A DNA stretch of 64,000 nt from positions 62,001 through 126,000 of the forward strand of contig NZ_JAENIQ020000002.1 of assembly GCF_016595275.2 (NCBI RefSeq). Direction: 5' to 3'. Below, piece by piece: positions 54,673 to 63,001 of this stretch (the first letter of the stretch is position 1; each line of letters begins with the position of its first letter). Under the pieces are notes generated by a model. That model did no database searches and was not told the DNA's origin. It saw only the letters and a list, made by a program, of their open reading frames with translations. Source of the stretch: Corynebacterium pygosceleis (lineage in GTDB: Bacteria; Actinomycetota; Actinomycetes; Mycobacteriales; Mycobacteriaceae). Made by a program: the position numbers and the translations under genes.

Positions 54673-54945
54673 TCAGAGATGCTTGTAGACGTCCTCGGGC
54701 TTCAGGCGCCTGGCGACCATGACGACCTGGGTCCAGTACAACAGCTGGGAGATTTCCTCGGCGAGTTCCTCGTCGGACTGGTACTCCGCGGCCATCCACA
54801 CTTCCGCGGCCTCCTCGACGATCTTCTTGCCCTGGGCGTGGATACCCGCGTCGAGGGCGGCCACGGTACCCGAGCCTTCGGGGCGTTCGGCGGCACGGGA
54901 GAGCAGTTGCGCGTAGAGCGAGTCAAAGTCTTTCACGCCGATCAT
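54673..54945 (-). CDS. hisE: Phosphoribosyl-ATP pyrophosphatase
   Basis: 90 aa, all-alpha NTP pyrophosphohydrolase: [54 protein letters not shown] with the EEXXE-type metal site. Second step of histidine synthesis, immediately upstream of hisG. The ATG at 54945 has no clear ribosome binding site. Confidence 0.95.
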   Translation of the reverse strand: MIGVKDFDSLYAQLLSRAAERPEGSGTVAALDAGIHAQGKKIVEEAAEVWMAAEYQSDEELAEEISQLLYWTQVVMVARRLKPEDVYKHL

Positions 54946-54971
54946 TGTTGCACACACGGACGGTTCGACGG

Positions 54972-55709
54972 TCAGGGTGTGGGGGTGACGGACATGAACA
55001 ATCTCCCGACGGTGTCGACGTCGACGCCACGGAAATCGGCGCCGGTCAGCTCCGGCCGGTCGGTGAGCTCGCCGAGTGTCCGCACACCGGTGGGCCGGTC
55101 CGCGGCGGGATCGCCGGGAAGACCGACCACCCGGCACCCGGCGTCCCGGGCCGCGGCCATACCGGTCGGGGAATCCTCGAACACCAGGCAGTCCCCCGGG
55201 GCGAGGTCCGCCCGGCGGGCCACCTCACGGTAGATGTCCGGGGCGGGCTTCCCGCGGGGTACCTCGTCACCGCACACCGTGTCGACGAAGTAGGACCGGC
55301 CGACCGCACCGATGGCGAGGTCGGCGATCTCACGTGGTGTGTTGGTTGCGACGTACATCGCTGTACCCCGATCCAGGAGCGCGTCGAGGAGCTCGCGGAC
55401 ACCCGGATTGAGCGTGAGACGCTCCGCGAACAGCTCGGAGACCCGGTCGAACAGGACCCTCCGGTATCTGTCGCGTGCGGCGTCGTCCGGGGTCACCCCC
55501 GCGTGCTCGGCGCAGACCCGGAAGGTGTTGTCGAAGGTGCCGCCCATGGTCTTCGCGTGTTTCTCGACCGTCAACCGCCGTCCCATGCGTTCACTCATCT
55601 CGTAGGTGGCGATCGCCCAGAGTGGTTCGGTGTCGGTGAGGGTTCCGTCCATGTCCCAGATCACCGCGGAGGGGAAGACTGCGGGTGTGTCCGGATGCCG
55701 GTCTGCCAC
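54972..55709 (-). CDS. HAD-superfamily phosphatase
   Basis: 245 aa from the GTG at 55709 (AGGAAGGAC upstream). HAD motifs: [54 protein letters not shown] and [29 protein letters not shown] helical cap of the beta-phosphoglucomutase type lies between motifs I and II. Substrate not evident. The gap to hisE is 26 bp; a histidinol-phosphatase role is possible from the neighbourhood but is not supported by sequence. Confidence 0.85.
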   Translation of the reverse strand: MADRHPDTPAVFPSAVIWDMDGTLTDTEPLWAIATYEMSERMGRRLTVEKHAKTMGGTFDNTFRVCAEHAGVTPDDAARDRYRRVLFDRVSELFAERLTLNPGVRELLDALLDRGTAMYVATNTPREIADLAIGAVGRSYFVDTVCGDEVPRGKPAPDIYREVARRADLAPGDCLVFEDSPTGMAAARDAGCRVVGLPGDPAADRPTGVRTLGELTDRPELTGADFRGVDVDTVGRLFMSVTPTP

Positions 55710-55725
55710 GGTCTGGATGTCCTTC

Positions 55726-56166
55726 CTACTCGAACCTGGGGAGCGCGTCGTCGTCCCCGGAAACCTGTGCGTCCTCCGCGTTCCCGGAGGCGTCGTCCTC
55801 GTCGTGCGTCGGGGTGAAGCCGGTGGCGTCCACGGCACGGGTGATGAGTGTGTTCAGCTCCTCGAACTCCTCCGGTTCGATGACGGCGTCGGCGTGGCGG
55901 GCGTTGAAGGTTTCCACCGCAGTGATGAACCTGGTCAGGACGACGGTGAGGGCCTCCCGGCCCGGGGTTTCGGGCAGGTCGTCGAGTTCGGCGAGGAAGC
56001 CGTCGATGATCTCCCGGAGTTCCGGGAGGACCGCCGGGTTGAAGGGTTGTTCCCAGAACTCCTTGTCGTCCTCGTTGAGGTAGGAGCCGGTGGAGAACGT
56101 GGTCAGGTCGTCGATGAACTCATCGACGAAGGGGCGGAACCGCTGACTGATACGAGTGGAGGTCAT
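55726..56166 (-). CDS. Conserved actinobacterial protein, acidic, unknown function
   Basis: 146 aa, predicted helical and strongly acidic (FVDEFIDDLTTFSTGSYLNEDDKEFW, EPEEFEELNTLITRAVDATGF). The last 30 residues are an acidic low-complexity tail (HDEDDASGNAEDAQVSGDDD). No catalytic motif. It lies between mshC and the HAD gene on the same strand with 18-bp and 16-bp gaps, so it belongs to the same transcription unit. I do not recognise a function. Confidence 0.75.
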   Translation of the reverse strand: MTSTRISQRFRPFVDEFIDDLTTFSTGSYLNEDDKEFWEQPFNPAVLPELREIIDGFLAELDDLPETPGREALTVVLTRFITAVETFNARHADAVIEPEEFEELNTLITRAVDATGFTPTHDEDDASGNAEDAQVSGDDDALPRFE

Positions 56167-56184
56167 GGCTCCATTGTGTACCAG

Positions 56185-57483
56185 TCACCGGCGTCCTGTG
56201 GGGCGACCCCCGGGAGTCCCCTGGTCCCGGGGCAGCAGCGGAACACCCATCAGGGCGTCGAGCGCACGGGAAACCAGCCTTCCGGCCTCCGTCGCCGATC
56301 GGCCTTCACCGGGGGTGCCGTCGACGGATGTCGCCCAGGCGTCGACCGCCGCCAGCGCCCCCGGAGTATCGAGATCGTCGGCCAACGCCGCGCGCACCCG
56401 CTGAACCAGCTCGGTGGCGGCACCGGTGTCCGACGCGGTCTCCGCTGCGCGGCGCCACAGTGCGAGCCGTCGTTCCGCTTCCGCGAGGACCTTTTCCGAC
56501 CAGTCCCGGTCGTCACGGTAGCCGCTCGCGAAGACACCGAGACGAATCGCCTCCGGCTCGTGGCCCGCAGCGGTGAGTTTGTGCACGAAGACGAGATTGC
56601 CGAGGGACTTACTCATCTTCGTTCCGTCGAGACCGATCATTCCGCTGTGGACGTAGTGTCCCGCCATCCTGGGTGAACCGGTGGCCGCCTCGACGTGTGC
56701 GGCGCTGTACTCGTGGTGCGGGAAGATCAGGTCGGTGCCGCCACCCTGGACGGCGAATCCGGCGCCGAGCCGGTTGACCGCGATCGCCGCACACTCGATG
56801 TGCCAGCCGGGACGCCCCGAACCGAACGGAGCCTCCCAGGTCGGTTCCCCGGGGCGCGCGGCGCGCCACACCAGTGCGTCGAGGGGGTCACGTTTGCCGG
56901 GACGGTCCGGGTCACCGCCGCGTTCGGCGAAGAACCGCATCATCGTCTGACGGTCGTAGTTCGACTCATACCCGAACACGGGTGTCGCATCCAGGGAGGC
57001 GTAGATGTCCGGATACCCGTCATCCACGATGTAGGCGCTCCCGTTGTCGAGCAGCACGGAGACGAGATCGATGACCTCGTCGACGATGTCGGTGACGGCG
57101 ATGAAATCCGTGGGCGGCAGGACCCGGAGCGCGGTCATGTCGGAGCGGAACAGATCCGTCTGGTCCCGGCCGAGTTCACGCCAGTCGACGTTGTCACGGG
57201 TCGCCCGCTCGAAGAGCGGGTCGTCGACGTCGGTGACGTTCTGCACGTACCGGACGGTGTACCCGTTGTCCCGGAGCTGACGGTTGATCAGGTCGAAGGT
57301 GAGGTAGGTCGCCGCGTGACCGAGATGGGTGGAGTCGTAGGGGGTGATACCGCAGACATACATCCCCGCGGTACCGCCGCTGACGGTGACCGGTCGGACC
57401 GTGCCGTCGGCGGTGTCGAAGAGGGTCAACGGTACTGGGGGTCCGTCGATGACGGGGACCTCGGGGTGGGGCCAGGAATGCAT
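56185..57483 (-). CDS. mshC: Mycothiol ligase (Cys:GlcN-Ins ligase)
   Basis: 432 aa. ATP-dependent ligation of cysteine to glucosaminyl-inositol in mycothiol synthesis. A class I aminoacyl-tRNA-synthetase fold: [22 protein letters not shown] with the zinc-binding Cys and HIGH-like [18 protein letters not shown] and the KMSKS motif in [15 protein letters not shown]. It lacks the C-terminal anticodon domain of CysS. The ATG at 57483 lies seven bases after TAGAGT, supporting a leaderless start; a frame extending to 58032 is spurious. Confidence 0.95.
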   Translation of the reverse strand: MHSWPHPEVPVIDGPPVPLTLFDTADGTVRPVTVSGGTAGMYVCGITPYDSTHLGHAATYLTFDLINRQLRDNGYTVRYVQNVTDVDDPLFERATRDNVDWRELGRDQTDLFRSDMTALRVLPPTDFIAVTDIVDEVIDLVSVLLDNGSAYIVDDGYPDIYASLDATPVFGYESNYDRQTMMRFFAERGGDPDRPGKRDPLDALVWRAARPGEPTWEAPFGSGRPGWHIECAAIAVNRLGAGFAVQGGGTDLIFPHHEYSAAHVEAATGSPRMAGHYVHSGMIGLDGTKMSKSLGNLVFVHKLTAAGHEPEAIRLGVFASGYRDDRDWSEKVLAEAERRLALWRRAAETASDTGAATELVQRVRAALADDLDTPGALAAVDAWATSVDGTPGEGRSATEAGRLVSRALDALMGVPLLPRDQGTPGGRPTGRR

Positions 57484-57490
57484 GGGGACA

Positions 57491-57496
57491 ACTCTA
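57491..57496 (-). promoter_or_regulatory. -10 element of mshC
   Basis: TAGAGT on the minus strand, seven bases before the mshC ATG. Confidence 0.5.
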
Positions 57497-57551
57497 GCGC
57501 GGTCCCCGGACCGTCGCGGACGCACCCCGCCACCACCGGTGACCGACCCGG

Positions 57552-58505
57552 TCAGGGCTGGAGAACCCCTGCCGCGAGCAGCCCCATCACCGCGAGTCCC
57601 ACGGGTATCCGGTACGCGGCGAACCAGGAGAAGGAATGCGTGGAGACGAACCTCAGCAGCCACGCGATGGAGGCGTAACCGACGACGAAGGCGATTCCCG
57701 TTCCCACCGCGAGCTGAGCCGCCGAGGCCGCCTGCCCCGCATCCGGGGCGAAGGCGTCGGGCAGGGAGAACAACCCGGAGGCGAGGACCGCCGGGATGGC
57801 GAGCAGGAAGGAGAACCGTGCCGCGACCTCCCTGTCGAGGCCGAGGAACAACCCGGCGGAGATCGTGCCACCGGAACGGGACACGCCGGGGATCAGCGCG
57901 AGACACTGCGCCAGGCCCATCAGCACGGCATCCCGCATGGTGAGCTCGTCGAAGGATCGCTTCTTGTTCCCCCACTTCTCGGCGGCGATGAAGACGAAAC
58001 TGAAGAGCACCAGCATGGCGGCCGTGATCCACAGGTTGCGCAGATTATCGCGGATCAGGTCCTTGCCGAGGTAACCGATGATCCCGACCGGAATCGTGCC
58101 GATGATGACCATCCACCCCATCCGGTAGTCGAGGCCACGCTTCGACCTGTCGACGATCCCCCGGAACCAGCCGCGGGCGATACGCAGGATGTCCCGCGCG
58201 AAATACACCAGCACCGCCGCCTCCGTCCCGAGCTGGACGACGGCGGTGAACGACGCCCCCGCATCCTGCCCGAACAGCAGCGAACTCACGATCCGGAGGT
58301 GACCGGAGGAACTCACCGGCAGAAACTCGGTGAGGCCCTGGACCACCGAGAGAACCACGGTCTGCGCCCAACTCATCTGGTCGGGGACGGTGTCGGTGCC
58401 ACCTGCCGCATGAACCGCCCGCAGGGTCGACGACGGGTCGGCGGCGGACAGGGACACCTGGGGACGACCGGGCACCAGGCCGGTAAGAAAACTCATCAGA
58501 CTCAC
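57552..58505 (-). CDS. uppP: Undecaprenyl-diphosphatase UppP
   Basis: 317 aa, membrane enzyme recycling undecaprenyl pyrophosphate. Active-site signatures [18 protein letters not shown] (Glu and the SSSGH loop) and [19 protein letters not shown] (PGXSRS), plus seven to eight helices. The GTG at 58505 is chosen because TACGGT lies seven bases before it. This adds about 45 residues ahead of [10 protein letters not shown]; the C. glutamicum protein also starts with an extra segment of similar character. Confidence 0.92.
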   Translation of the reverse strand: MSLMSFLTGLVPGRPQVSLSAADPSSTLRAVHAAGGTDTVPDQMSWAQTVVLSVVQGLTEFLPVSSSGHLRIVSSLLFGQDAGASFTAVVQLGTEAAVLVYFARDILRIARGWFRGIVDRSKRGLDYRMGWMVIIGTIPVGIIGYLGKDLIRDNLRNLWITAAMLVLFSFVFIAAEKWGNKKRSFDELTMRDAVLMGLAQCLALIPGVSRSGGTISAGLFLGLDREVAARFSFLLAIPAVLASGLFSLPDAFAPDAGQAASAAQLAVGTGIAFVVGYASIAWLLRFVSTHSFSWFAAYRIPVGLAVMGLLAAGVLQP

Positions 58506-58512
58506 GAACCAC

Positions 58513-58548
58513 ACCGTACCCCGTGCGGCGACCCGGGTGGTTTAGGGT
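58513..58548. promoter_or_regulatory. Back-to-back leaderless promoters of uppP and the aldo-keto reductase
   Basis: Minus strand TACGGT (58513-58518) before GTG 58505 and plus strand TAGGGT (58543-58548) before GTG 58556, each with a 7-base gap. Only 50 bp separate the two start codons. Confidence 0.5.
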
Positions 58549-58555
58549 GGTTTCC

Positions 58556-59494
58556 GTGAGAGAGAACACGGCGGGTAAGAGTGGGTTGCGGGTCTCCGAG
58601 CTGGGGTTGGGGGTGTCGACCTGGGGGGAGTCGACCCCCGCGGAGGAGACCGGGGCGATCCTCCGGGCGTTCCTCGACGCGGGAGGCACCCTGATCGACA
58701 CCTCTCCGGCGTACGCCGACGGTGCCGCGGAGAACCTGCTCGGTGATCTCATCCGGCGGCGCACCGTCGAACGCGGTCGGCTCGTGTTGTCCTCGTCGTC
58801 CGGTGTCGATCCGACTCTCCCGCTGGGACGCAGGGTCGACTGCTCCAGGCGTTCCCTCATGGCCCAGCTCGACAGGAGTCTCACGGCTCTCGGGACCGAC
58901 CACCTCGATGTGTGGAGCGTCGGTTTCTGGGATCCGCGAACCCCTCCGGAAGAGGTCGCCGACACACTCAACTGGGCGGTGCGGACCGGACGCACCAGGT
59001 ACGCCGGTGTCCGCGGATACTCGGGATGGCAGCTCGCGGTCACCCACGCGGCGGACCAGAGCCGTCGCATAGTGGCGGCGCAGAGCGGATACAGTCTGCT
59101 CGACAGGAGGGCGGAGGAGGAGCTGCTCCCCGCAGCCGAACATCTCGGGGTCGGTTTCCTCGCCGCGGCGCCTCTCGCGCAGGGTGTGCTCACGGGTAAG
59201 TACCGCCAGTGCATTCCGGCCGACTCCCGGGGAGCGTCACCGAGACACGACGCGGAGGTCCAGGGTCTCCTCGTTCCCCGCAGCGCGACCGTCGTCGAGG
59301 CACTGTGCACGGCGGCGGAGGGGCTCGACATCCCTCCGGTGGCGGCGGCGATCGCGTGGTTGAGGCAGCGTACCGGTGTGACCTCGGCGGTGGTCGGGGT
59401 GCGTACCGTCGCGCAGCTGGAACAGGCGATGGAGGGGCTGACCGCGGGGCTGCCGAAGGCGATCCGTGCGGCACTCGATGAGGTCTCCCTCTGA
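58556..59494 (+). CDS. Aldo-keto reductase family protein
   Basis: 312 aa. NAD(P)-dependent (alpha/beta)8 oxidoreductase: GLRVSELGLGVSTWGEST, AGGTLIDTSPAYADGAAE (catalytic Asp/Tyr region), LVLSSSSG (the usual catalytic Lys position), HLDVWSVGFWD, then QSGYSLLDRRAEEELLPAAEHLGVGFLAAAPLAQGVLTGKY. The Lys of the tetrad is replaced by Ser in VLSSSSG, so classic chemistry is doubtful. Short TANNNT-to-GTG spacing supports the start at 58556. Substrate unknown. Confidence 0.85.
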   Translation: MRENTAGKSGLRVSELGLGVSTWGESTPAEETGAILRAFLDAGGTLIDTSPAYADGAAENLLGDLIRRRTVERGRLVLSSSSGVDPTLPLGRRVDCSRRSLMAQLDRSLTALGTDHLDVWSVGFWDPRTPPEEVADTLNWAVRTGRTRYAGVRGYSGWQLAVTHAADQSRRIVAAQSGYSLLDRRAEEELLPAAEHLGVGFLAAAPLAQGVLTGKYRQCIPADSRGASPRHDAEVQGLLVPRSATVVEALCTAAEGLDIPPVAAAIAWLRQRTGVTSAVVGVRTVAQLEQAMEGLTAGLPKAIRAALDEVSL

Positions 59495-59574
59495 ACGGAA
59501 AACGGTGGAGTCCGGTCCTGAACCGGTGCCTCGACGTCAGTCCACGGGCCCGGTGCCGGTGCCGGGTGCTCTGG

Positions 59575-59580
59575 TAACGT
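59575..59580 (+). promoter_or_regulatory. -10 element of the lipoprotein gene
   Basis: TAACGT followed after seven bases by the GTG at 59588. Confidence 0.5.
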
Positions 59581-59587
59581 CCCCGGT

Positions 59588-60703
59588 GTGTCTACACCAC
59601 GTTCTGCCCTGCTCGCGGCACTGACCGTGACGGCCCTGACGGTCGCCGGTTGCAACAGTGCGCCGTCCCCCGTCGATGAGTCCTCGCTTCCGCAGCTCAC
59701 CGACGCCACCGTCGCAGACTCCCCGCCCGCGGCGGCGCCGGACGGGCGAGTTCTCCGGCTGTCCGGCCCGCTGGAGGGCGGGGAACTGACGGATCTCGCC
59801 GTCGCCGACGGTGGTGACATCCTCGCGGTGCGCGCCGGAGCACATCTCGGGATCGGCACGGTGGAGCAGTTCACGTCCGGCGGGTACACGGACATCGAGG
59901 TCTCCCCCGACTGCGGTCCACTGTCATCGCGGGACTCGACCTTCGTGCTCGCCTGCCCCGACGGCGGGGGCGGGGGTGTCGTCCGGGTGATCGACGCCGG
60001 TTCCCCCGACACACCCCGTTCGCTCCGGGTTCCGTCACCGGTCACCTCCGCGGCGATCACCGGTGACGGCAGAATCCTGGCCGGTACCTCGGGGCAAGGT
60101 GATGTCCTGGTGCTGGGTACCTCGTCCGGTGAGGTCGGCGACGGGGACACCACGACCGAGGCGACGATAGACATCAAGGACTCCGTCGACCAGCTCATCA
60201 CCGTTCCCGTCACCGGTGAAGCCGATCGTGCGGTCGTCATCGACCGGGGCAACACCGTCATCAGCGGTGTCGACTGGACGAACGCCAAACCCGGAGCGGC
60301 GTTGCGTGCGGGGCTCGGGGTCGGACGCGTCGCCGTGGGTGAACCCGGGACCGGTGTGATCTTCGCCTCGGACACGCGCGGCGGTCAGCTGCTGGTCTAC
60401 ACGGTGAATCCGGTCATCATGCTGCACCAGATGGCGACGGCGGGAGACAGCCCCTGGGCGGTGGCCTGGGACGGTGGGAACCGGGTCGTCTGGGTGTCGG
60501 ATACGGCGGACAATCTGGTCACCGCGTATTCCGTCGCCGAGGGTGTACCCGTGGCCGTCGGTTCACTCCGTTCCGGCGCGAATGTCCGTGGAATGGCCGT
60601 CACCGGCGCCGGTGATCTCGTCACCGTCGGTTCAGACGGTCTCCAGGTCATTGACGCCGACACCCGTGCCGGAGCCCTGGAGCATGCCGCCCCGGCCCCC
60701 TGA
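59588..60703 (+). CDS. Propeller-like lipoprotein
   Basis: 371 aa. Lipobox TVAGC at about residue 22 after a hydrophobic signal (ALLAALTVTALTVAG), so anchored by a lipid on Cys and likely modified by Lgt, LspA and the Lnt in this window. The mature part has recurring strands with the spacing of a beta-propeller (DLAVADGGDILAVRAG, AAITGDGRILAGTSGQGDVLVLG, VAWDGGNRVVWVSDTADNLVTAYSVAEG, GMAVTGAGDLVTVGSDGLQVID). No catalytic motif. Lies 134 bp upstream of pyrD; the association may be only positional. Confidence 0.8.
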   Translation: MSTPRSALLAALTVTALTVAGCNSAPSPVDESSLPQLTDATVADSPPAAAPDGRVLRLSGPLEGGELTDLAVADGGDILAVRAGAHLGIGTVEQFTSGGYTDIEVSPDCGPLSSRDSTFVLACPDGGGGGVVRVIDAGSPDTPRSLRVPSPVTSAAITGDGRILAGTSGQGDVLVLGTSSGEVGDGDTTTEATIDIKDSVDQLITVPVTGEADRAVVIDRGNTVISGVDWTNAKPGAALRAGLGVGRVAVGEPGTGVIFASDTRGGQLLVYTVNPVIMLHQMATAGDSPWAVAWDGGNRVVWVSDTADNLVTAYSVAEGVPVAVGSLRSGANVRGMAVTGAGDLVTVGSDGLQVIDADTRAGALEHAAPAP

Positions 60704-60837
60704 CGGAACCGCCGGCGGGTAACGGCCCCGTCCCGTCGTAGGATGTTCCCCGGGGCGGTCCGCACGGTCGTGCCCGTGCCCCTCCCCCGCCAGCTCCGCA
60801 ACCTTCCCCGACTCCCCGAGCTACCTGAGGATCAACC

Positions 60838-61941
60838 ATGCCCGACCAGCCGTCACGACCCCTCTACAACCTCGCCCTGAGGGCGATGTTCACGCTCCCC
60901 CCCGAGCGCATCCACAACTACATCATGAACGGGCTTCAGGTCCTCCACGGTATGGGGCGCCCCAACCGTGTCCTCGGTCGTGTCCTCGGCGTATCTGATC
61001 CGGTGCTGCGCCAGGAGGTGTTCGGTGTCGAGTTCCCCCAGCCTCTCGGCCTCGCGGCGGGCTTCGACAAGAACGCCACCTGCGCGGATGCCTGGGGCGC
61101 GCTCGGCTTCGGTTACGCCGAACTCGGTACGGTCACCGCCTCCCCGCAGTCGGGGAACCCCCAACCCCGCCTGTTCCGGCTCCGGGAGGACCGTGCGATC
61201 CTCAACAGGATGGGCTTCAACAACCACGGTGCCGCCGCGGTCGCCCGCAATCTGCACCGGCGCAAACTGGATGACGTCATCGGCATCAACATCGGGAAGA
61301 CGAAGGTCGTGCCGTCCGATGAAGCGGTGGAGGATTACCGGACCTCGGCGAAGATGCTCGGACATCTCGCGGACTATCTCGTGGTCAACGTCTCCTCCCC
61401 CAATACCCCGGGGCTCCGGGATCTCCAGGCGGTTGAGTCGCTGCGTCCGATCCTGCGTGCCGTGACGGAGGTGGCGGACACGCCCGTGCTGGTGAAGATC
61501 GCCCCGGATCTCAGTGACGCGGACGTCGACGCGGTCGCGGATCTCGCGGTCGAGCTCGGACTCGCGGGAATAGTGGCGACGAACACGACGGTGTCGAGGG
61601 AGGGTCTGGTCACCGACGCGGCGAAGGTCGAGGCGATGGGCGCGGGAGGTTTCTCCGGCCCGCCGGTGGCCGCGAGATCCCTGGAGGTCCTGCGGCGTCT
61701 GCACGACCGGGTCGGCGGAAAACTCGTGCTCGTCAGTGCCGGAGGAATCGAGACACCGCAGCAGGCGTGGGAGCGGATCACCTCCGGCGCCAGCCTGCTC
61801 CAGGGGTACACCGGCTTCATCTACGGTGGCCCCTGGTGGATCCGGGACATCCACAAGGGTGTCGCCGCCCAGGTACGGGCACACGGTCTGAGTGGCGTCT
61901 CCGAGGCCGTGGGCAGCGGACTCCCCTGGATCGATGACTAA
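60838..61941 (+). CDS. pyrD: Dihydroorotate dehydrogenase (quinone)
   Basis: 367 aa, class 2 enzyme of pyrimidine synthesis, membrane-associated through its N-terminal helices ([30 protein letters not shown]). FMN-site and catalytic blocks: [51 protein letters not shown] (Ser base of class 2), APDLSD and [20 protein letters not shown] precedes the ATG at 60838; TAGGAT near 60738 may be the promoter. Its TAA overlaps the stop of the convergent gene. Confidence 0.97.
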   Translation: MPDQPSRPLYNLALRAMFTLPPERIHNYIMNGLQVLHGMGRPNRVLGRVLGVSDPVLRQEVFGVEFPQPLGLAAGFDKNATCADAWGALGFGYAELGTVTASPQSGNPQPRLFRLREDRAILNRMGFNNHGAAAVARNLHRRKLDDVIGINIGKTKVVPSDEAVEDYRTSAKMLGHLADYLVVNVSSPNTPGLRDLQAVESLRPILRAVTEVADTPVLVKIAPDLSDADVDAVADLAVELGLAGIVATNTTVSREGLVTDAAKVEAMGAGGFSGPPVAARSLEVLRRLHDRVGGKLVLVSAGGIETPQQAWERITSGASLLQGYTGFIYGGPWWIRDIHKGVAAQVRAHGLSGVSEAVGSGLPWIDD

Positions 61942-62348
61942 CTGACCGGCATCATCTGTCGTTTGATGATCAGTCCGGCGAGCAGGGAGACGATGGCGTA
62001 GGACGGCAGCCAGTACTGCCCCATCACCATGAAGATGTGGTTGGGCAGTACCCGGCTCAGCATCAGGAGAACGAGGGCGACACCGAGGATGACGATCCTG
62101 CCCATCGTCACGTACTGTGTCCGGCCGGAGGTCGCCGAAGCGCCGATGATGATCGCCGCGACACAGATGAGCAGGAACCGTGTGGTGACGTAGAACGGCG
62201 CCATCCAGCCGTTCATGACGACCTCGAGGAATGTCCACAATGCGAGGACGAGGGCCAGTGCGATGAACGCACCACCCGCCCGCATCGCCGGGGGAACCGC
62301 TTTCACCGGCTGCGGTTCAGTGTTGTCGCCGGAATCTTTTTTCGTCAT
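61938..62348 (-). CDS. Four-helix membrane protein, unknown function
   Basis: 136 aa from the ATG at 62348 (GGAGG upstream). A polar N-terminus ([25 protein letters not shown]) is followed by four hydrophobic segments: [61 protein letters not shown] and [17 protein letters not shown]. No motif recognised. Its TAG overlaps the pyrD stop, with no intergenic terminator between the two. Confidence 0.7.
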   Translation of the reverse strand: MTKKDSGDNTEPQPVKAVPPAMRAGGAFIALALVLALWTFLEVVMNGWMAPFYVTTRFLLICVAAIIIGASATSGRTQYVTMGRIVILGVALVLLMLSRVLPNHIFMVMGQYWLPSYAIVSLLAGLIIKRQMMPVS

Positions 62349-62413
62349 AACAACCTCCGACTCTAGCCGGTGCGCTGGTGTTCGACTCAACCGGTGTCCG
62401 TCCGGTCCGGACG

Positions 62414-62953
62414 TCAGCTGTTCTCGTGCCAGCCCCAGAGGACCGTCCGGGCGATACTGTGGAAGTAGAGGTTGAAACCGAGGACCGTGGGTGAGGCATC
62501 GGCGGGAACGTCGAGCTTCTCCACATCGACCGCGTGCACAGCGAAGAGGTACCGGTGTGGTCCGTGTCCTTCCGGAGGCTGCGGACCGAAGTAGCCACGG
62601 GTACCGCTGTCCCCGACCAGACTGAGTGCACCGTCGACACCGTCGAGGGTCTCGCCGCCGGCACCGGTGGCGAGCTCGGTGACGTCAGCCGGGATGTTGA
62701 GGACGGCCCAGTGCCAGAACCCCGCTCCGGTGGGGGCATCCGGGTCGAGGCATGTCACCGCGATCGACCTGGTCCCCTCGGGGAGTCCGGACCACGCGAG
62801 GTGCGGTGAGACGTCATTACCGCCGAGATGCCTGTCGGCGAAGGTCCCGCCGTTGTCGAGATCATCGGAACGGAGCTCGAAGGACGGCAGGTCCTTCAGC
62901 GGGGCGTAGGGGTCGGGGCCGGGGAACCGGGGATCGTCTGCGTAGGAAGTCAT
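62414..62953 (-). CDS. YbhB/YbcL (PEBP-like) protein
   Basis: 179 aa. Phosphatidylethanolamine-binding-protein fold: [38 protein letters not shown], the ligand site [26 protein letters not shown], and [22 protein letters not shown]. Cytoplasmic by appearance. TAGAAA lies about six bases before the ATG, in line with a leaderless start. Role in bacteria is unsettled. Confidence 0.88.
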   Translation of the reverse strand: MTSYADDPRFPGPDPYAPLKDLPSFELRSDDLDNGGTFADRHLGGNDVSPHLAWSGLPEGTRSIAVTCLDPDAPTGAGFWHWAVLNIPADVTELATGAGGETLDGVDGALSLVGDSGTRGYFGPQPPEGHGPHRYLFAVHAVDVEKLDVPADASPTVLGFNLYFHSIARTVLWGWHENS

Positions 62954-63001
62954 GGTTCTTTTCTAACAGAACACACGTGTCCGTGTTGTGGGGCGGGCCA
63001 C

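Noticed and set aside
58045..60375. 776-codon minus-strand open frame
   Set aside because: Antisense to the aldo-keto reductase and lipoprotein genes, Ser/Pro/Arg-rich.
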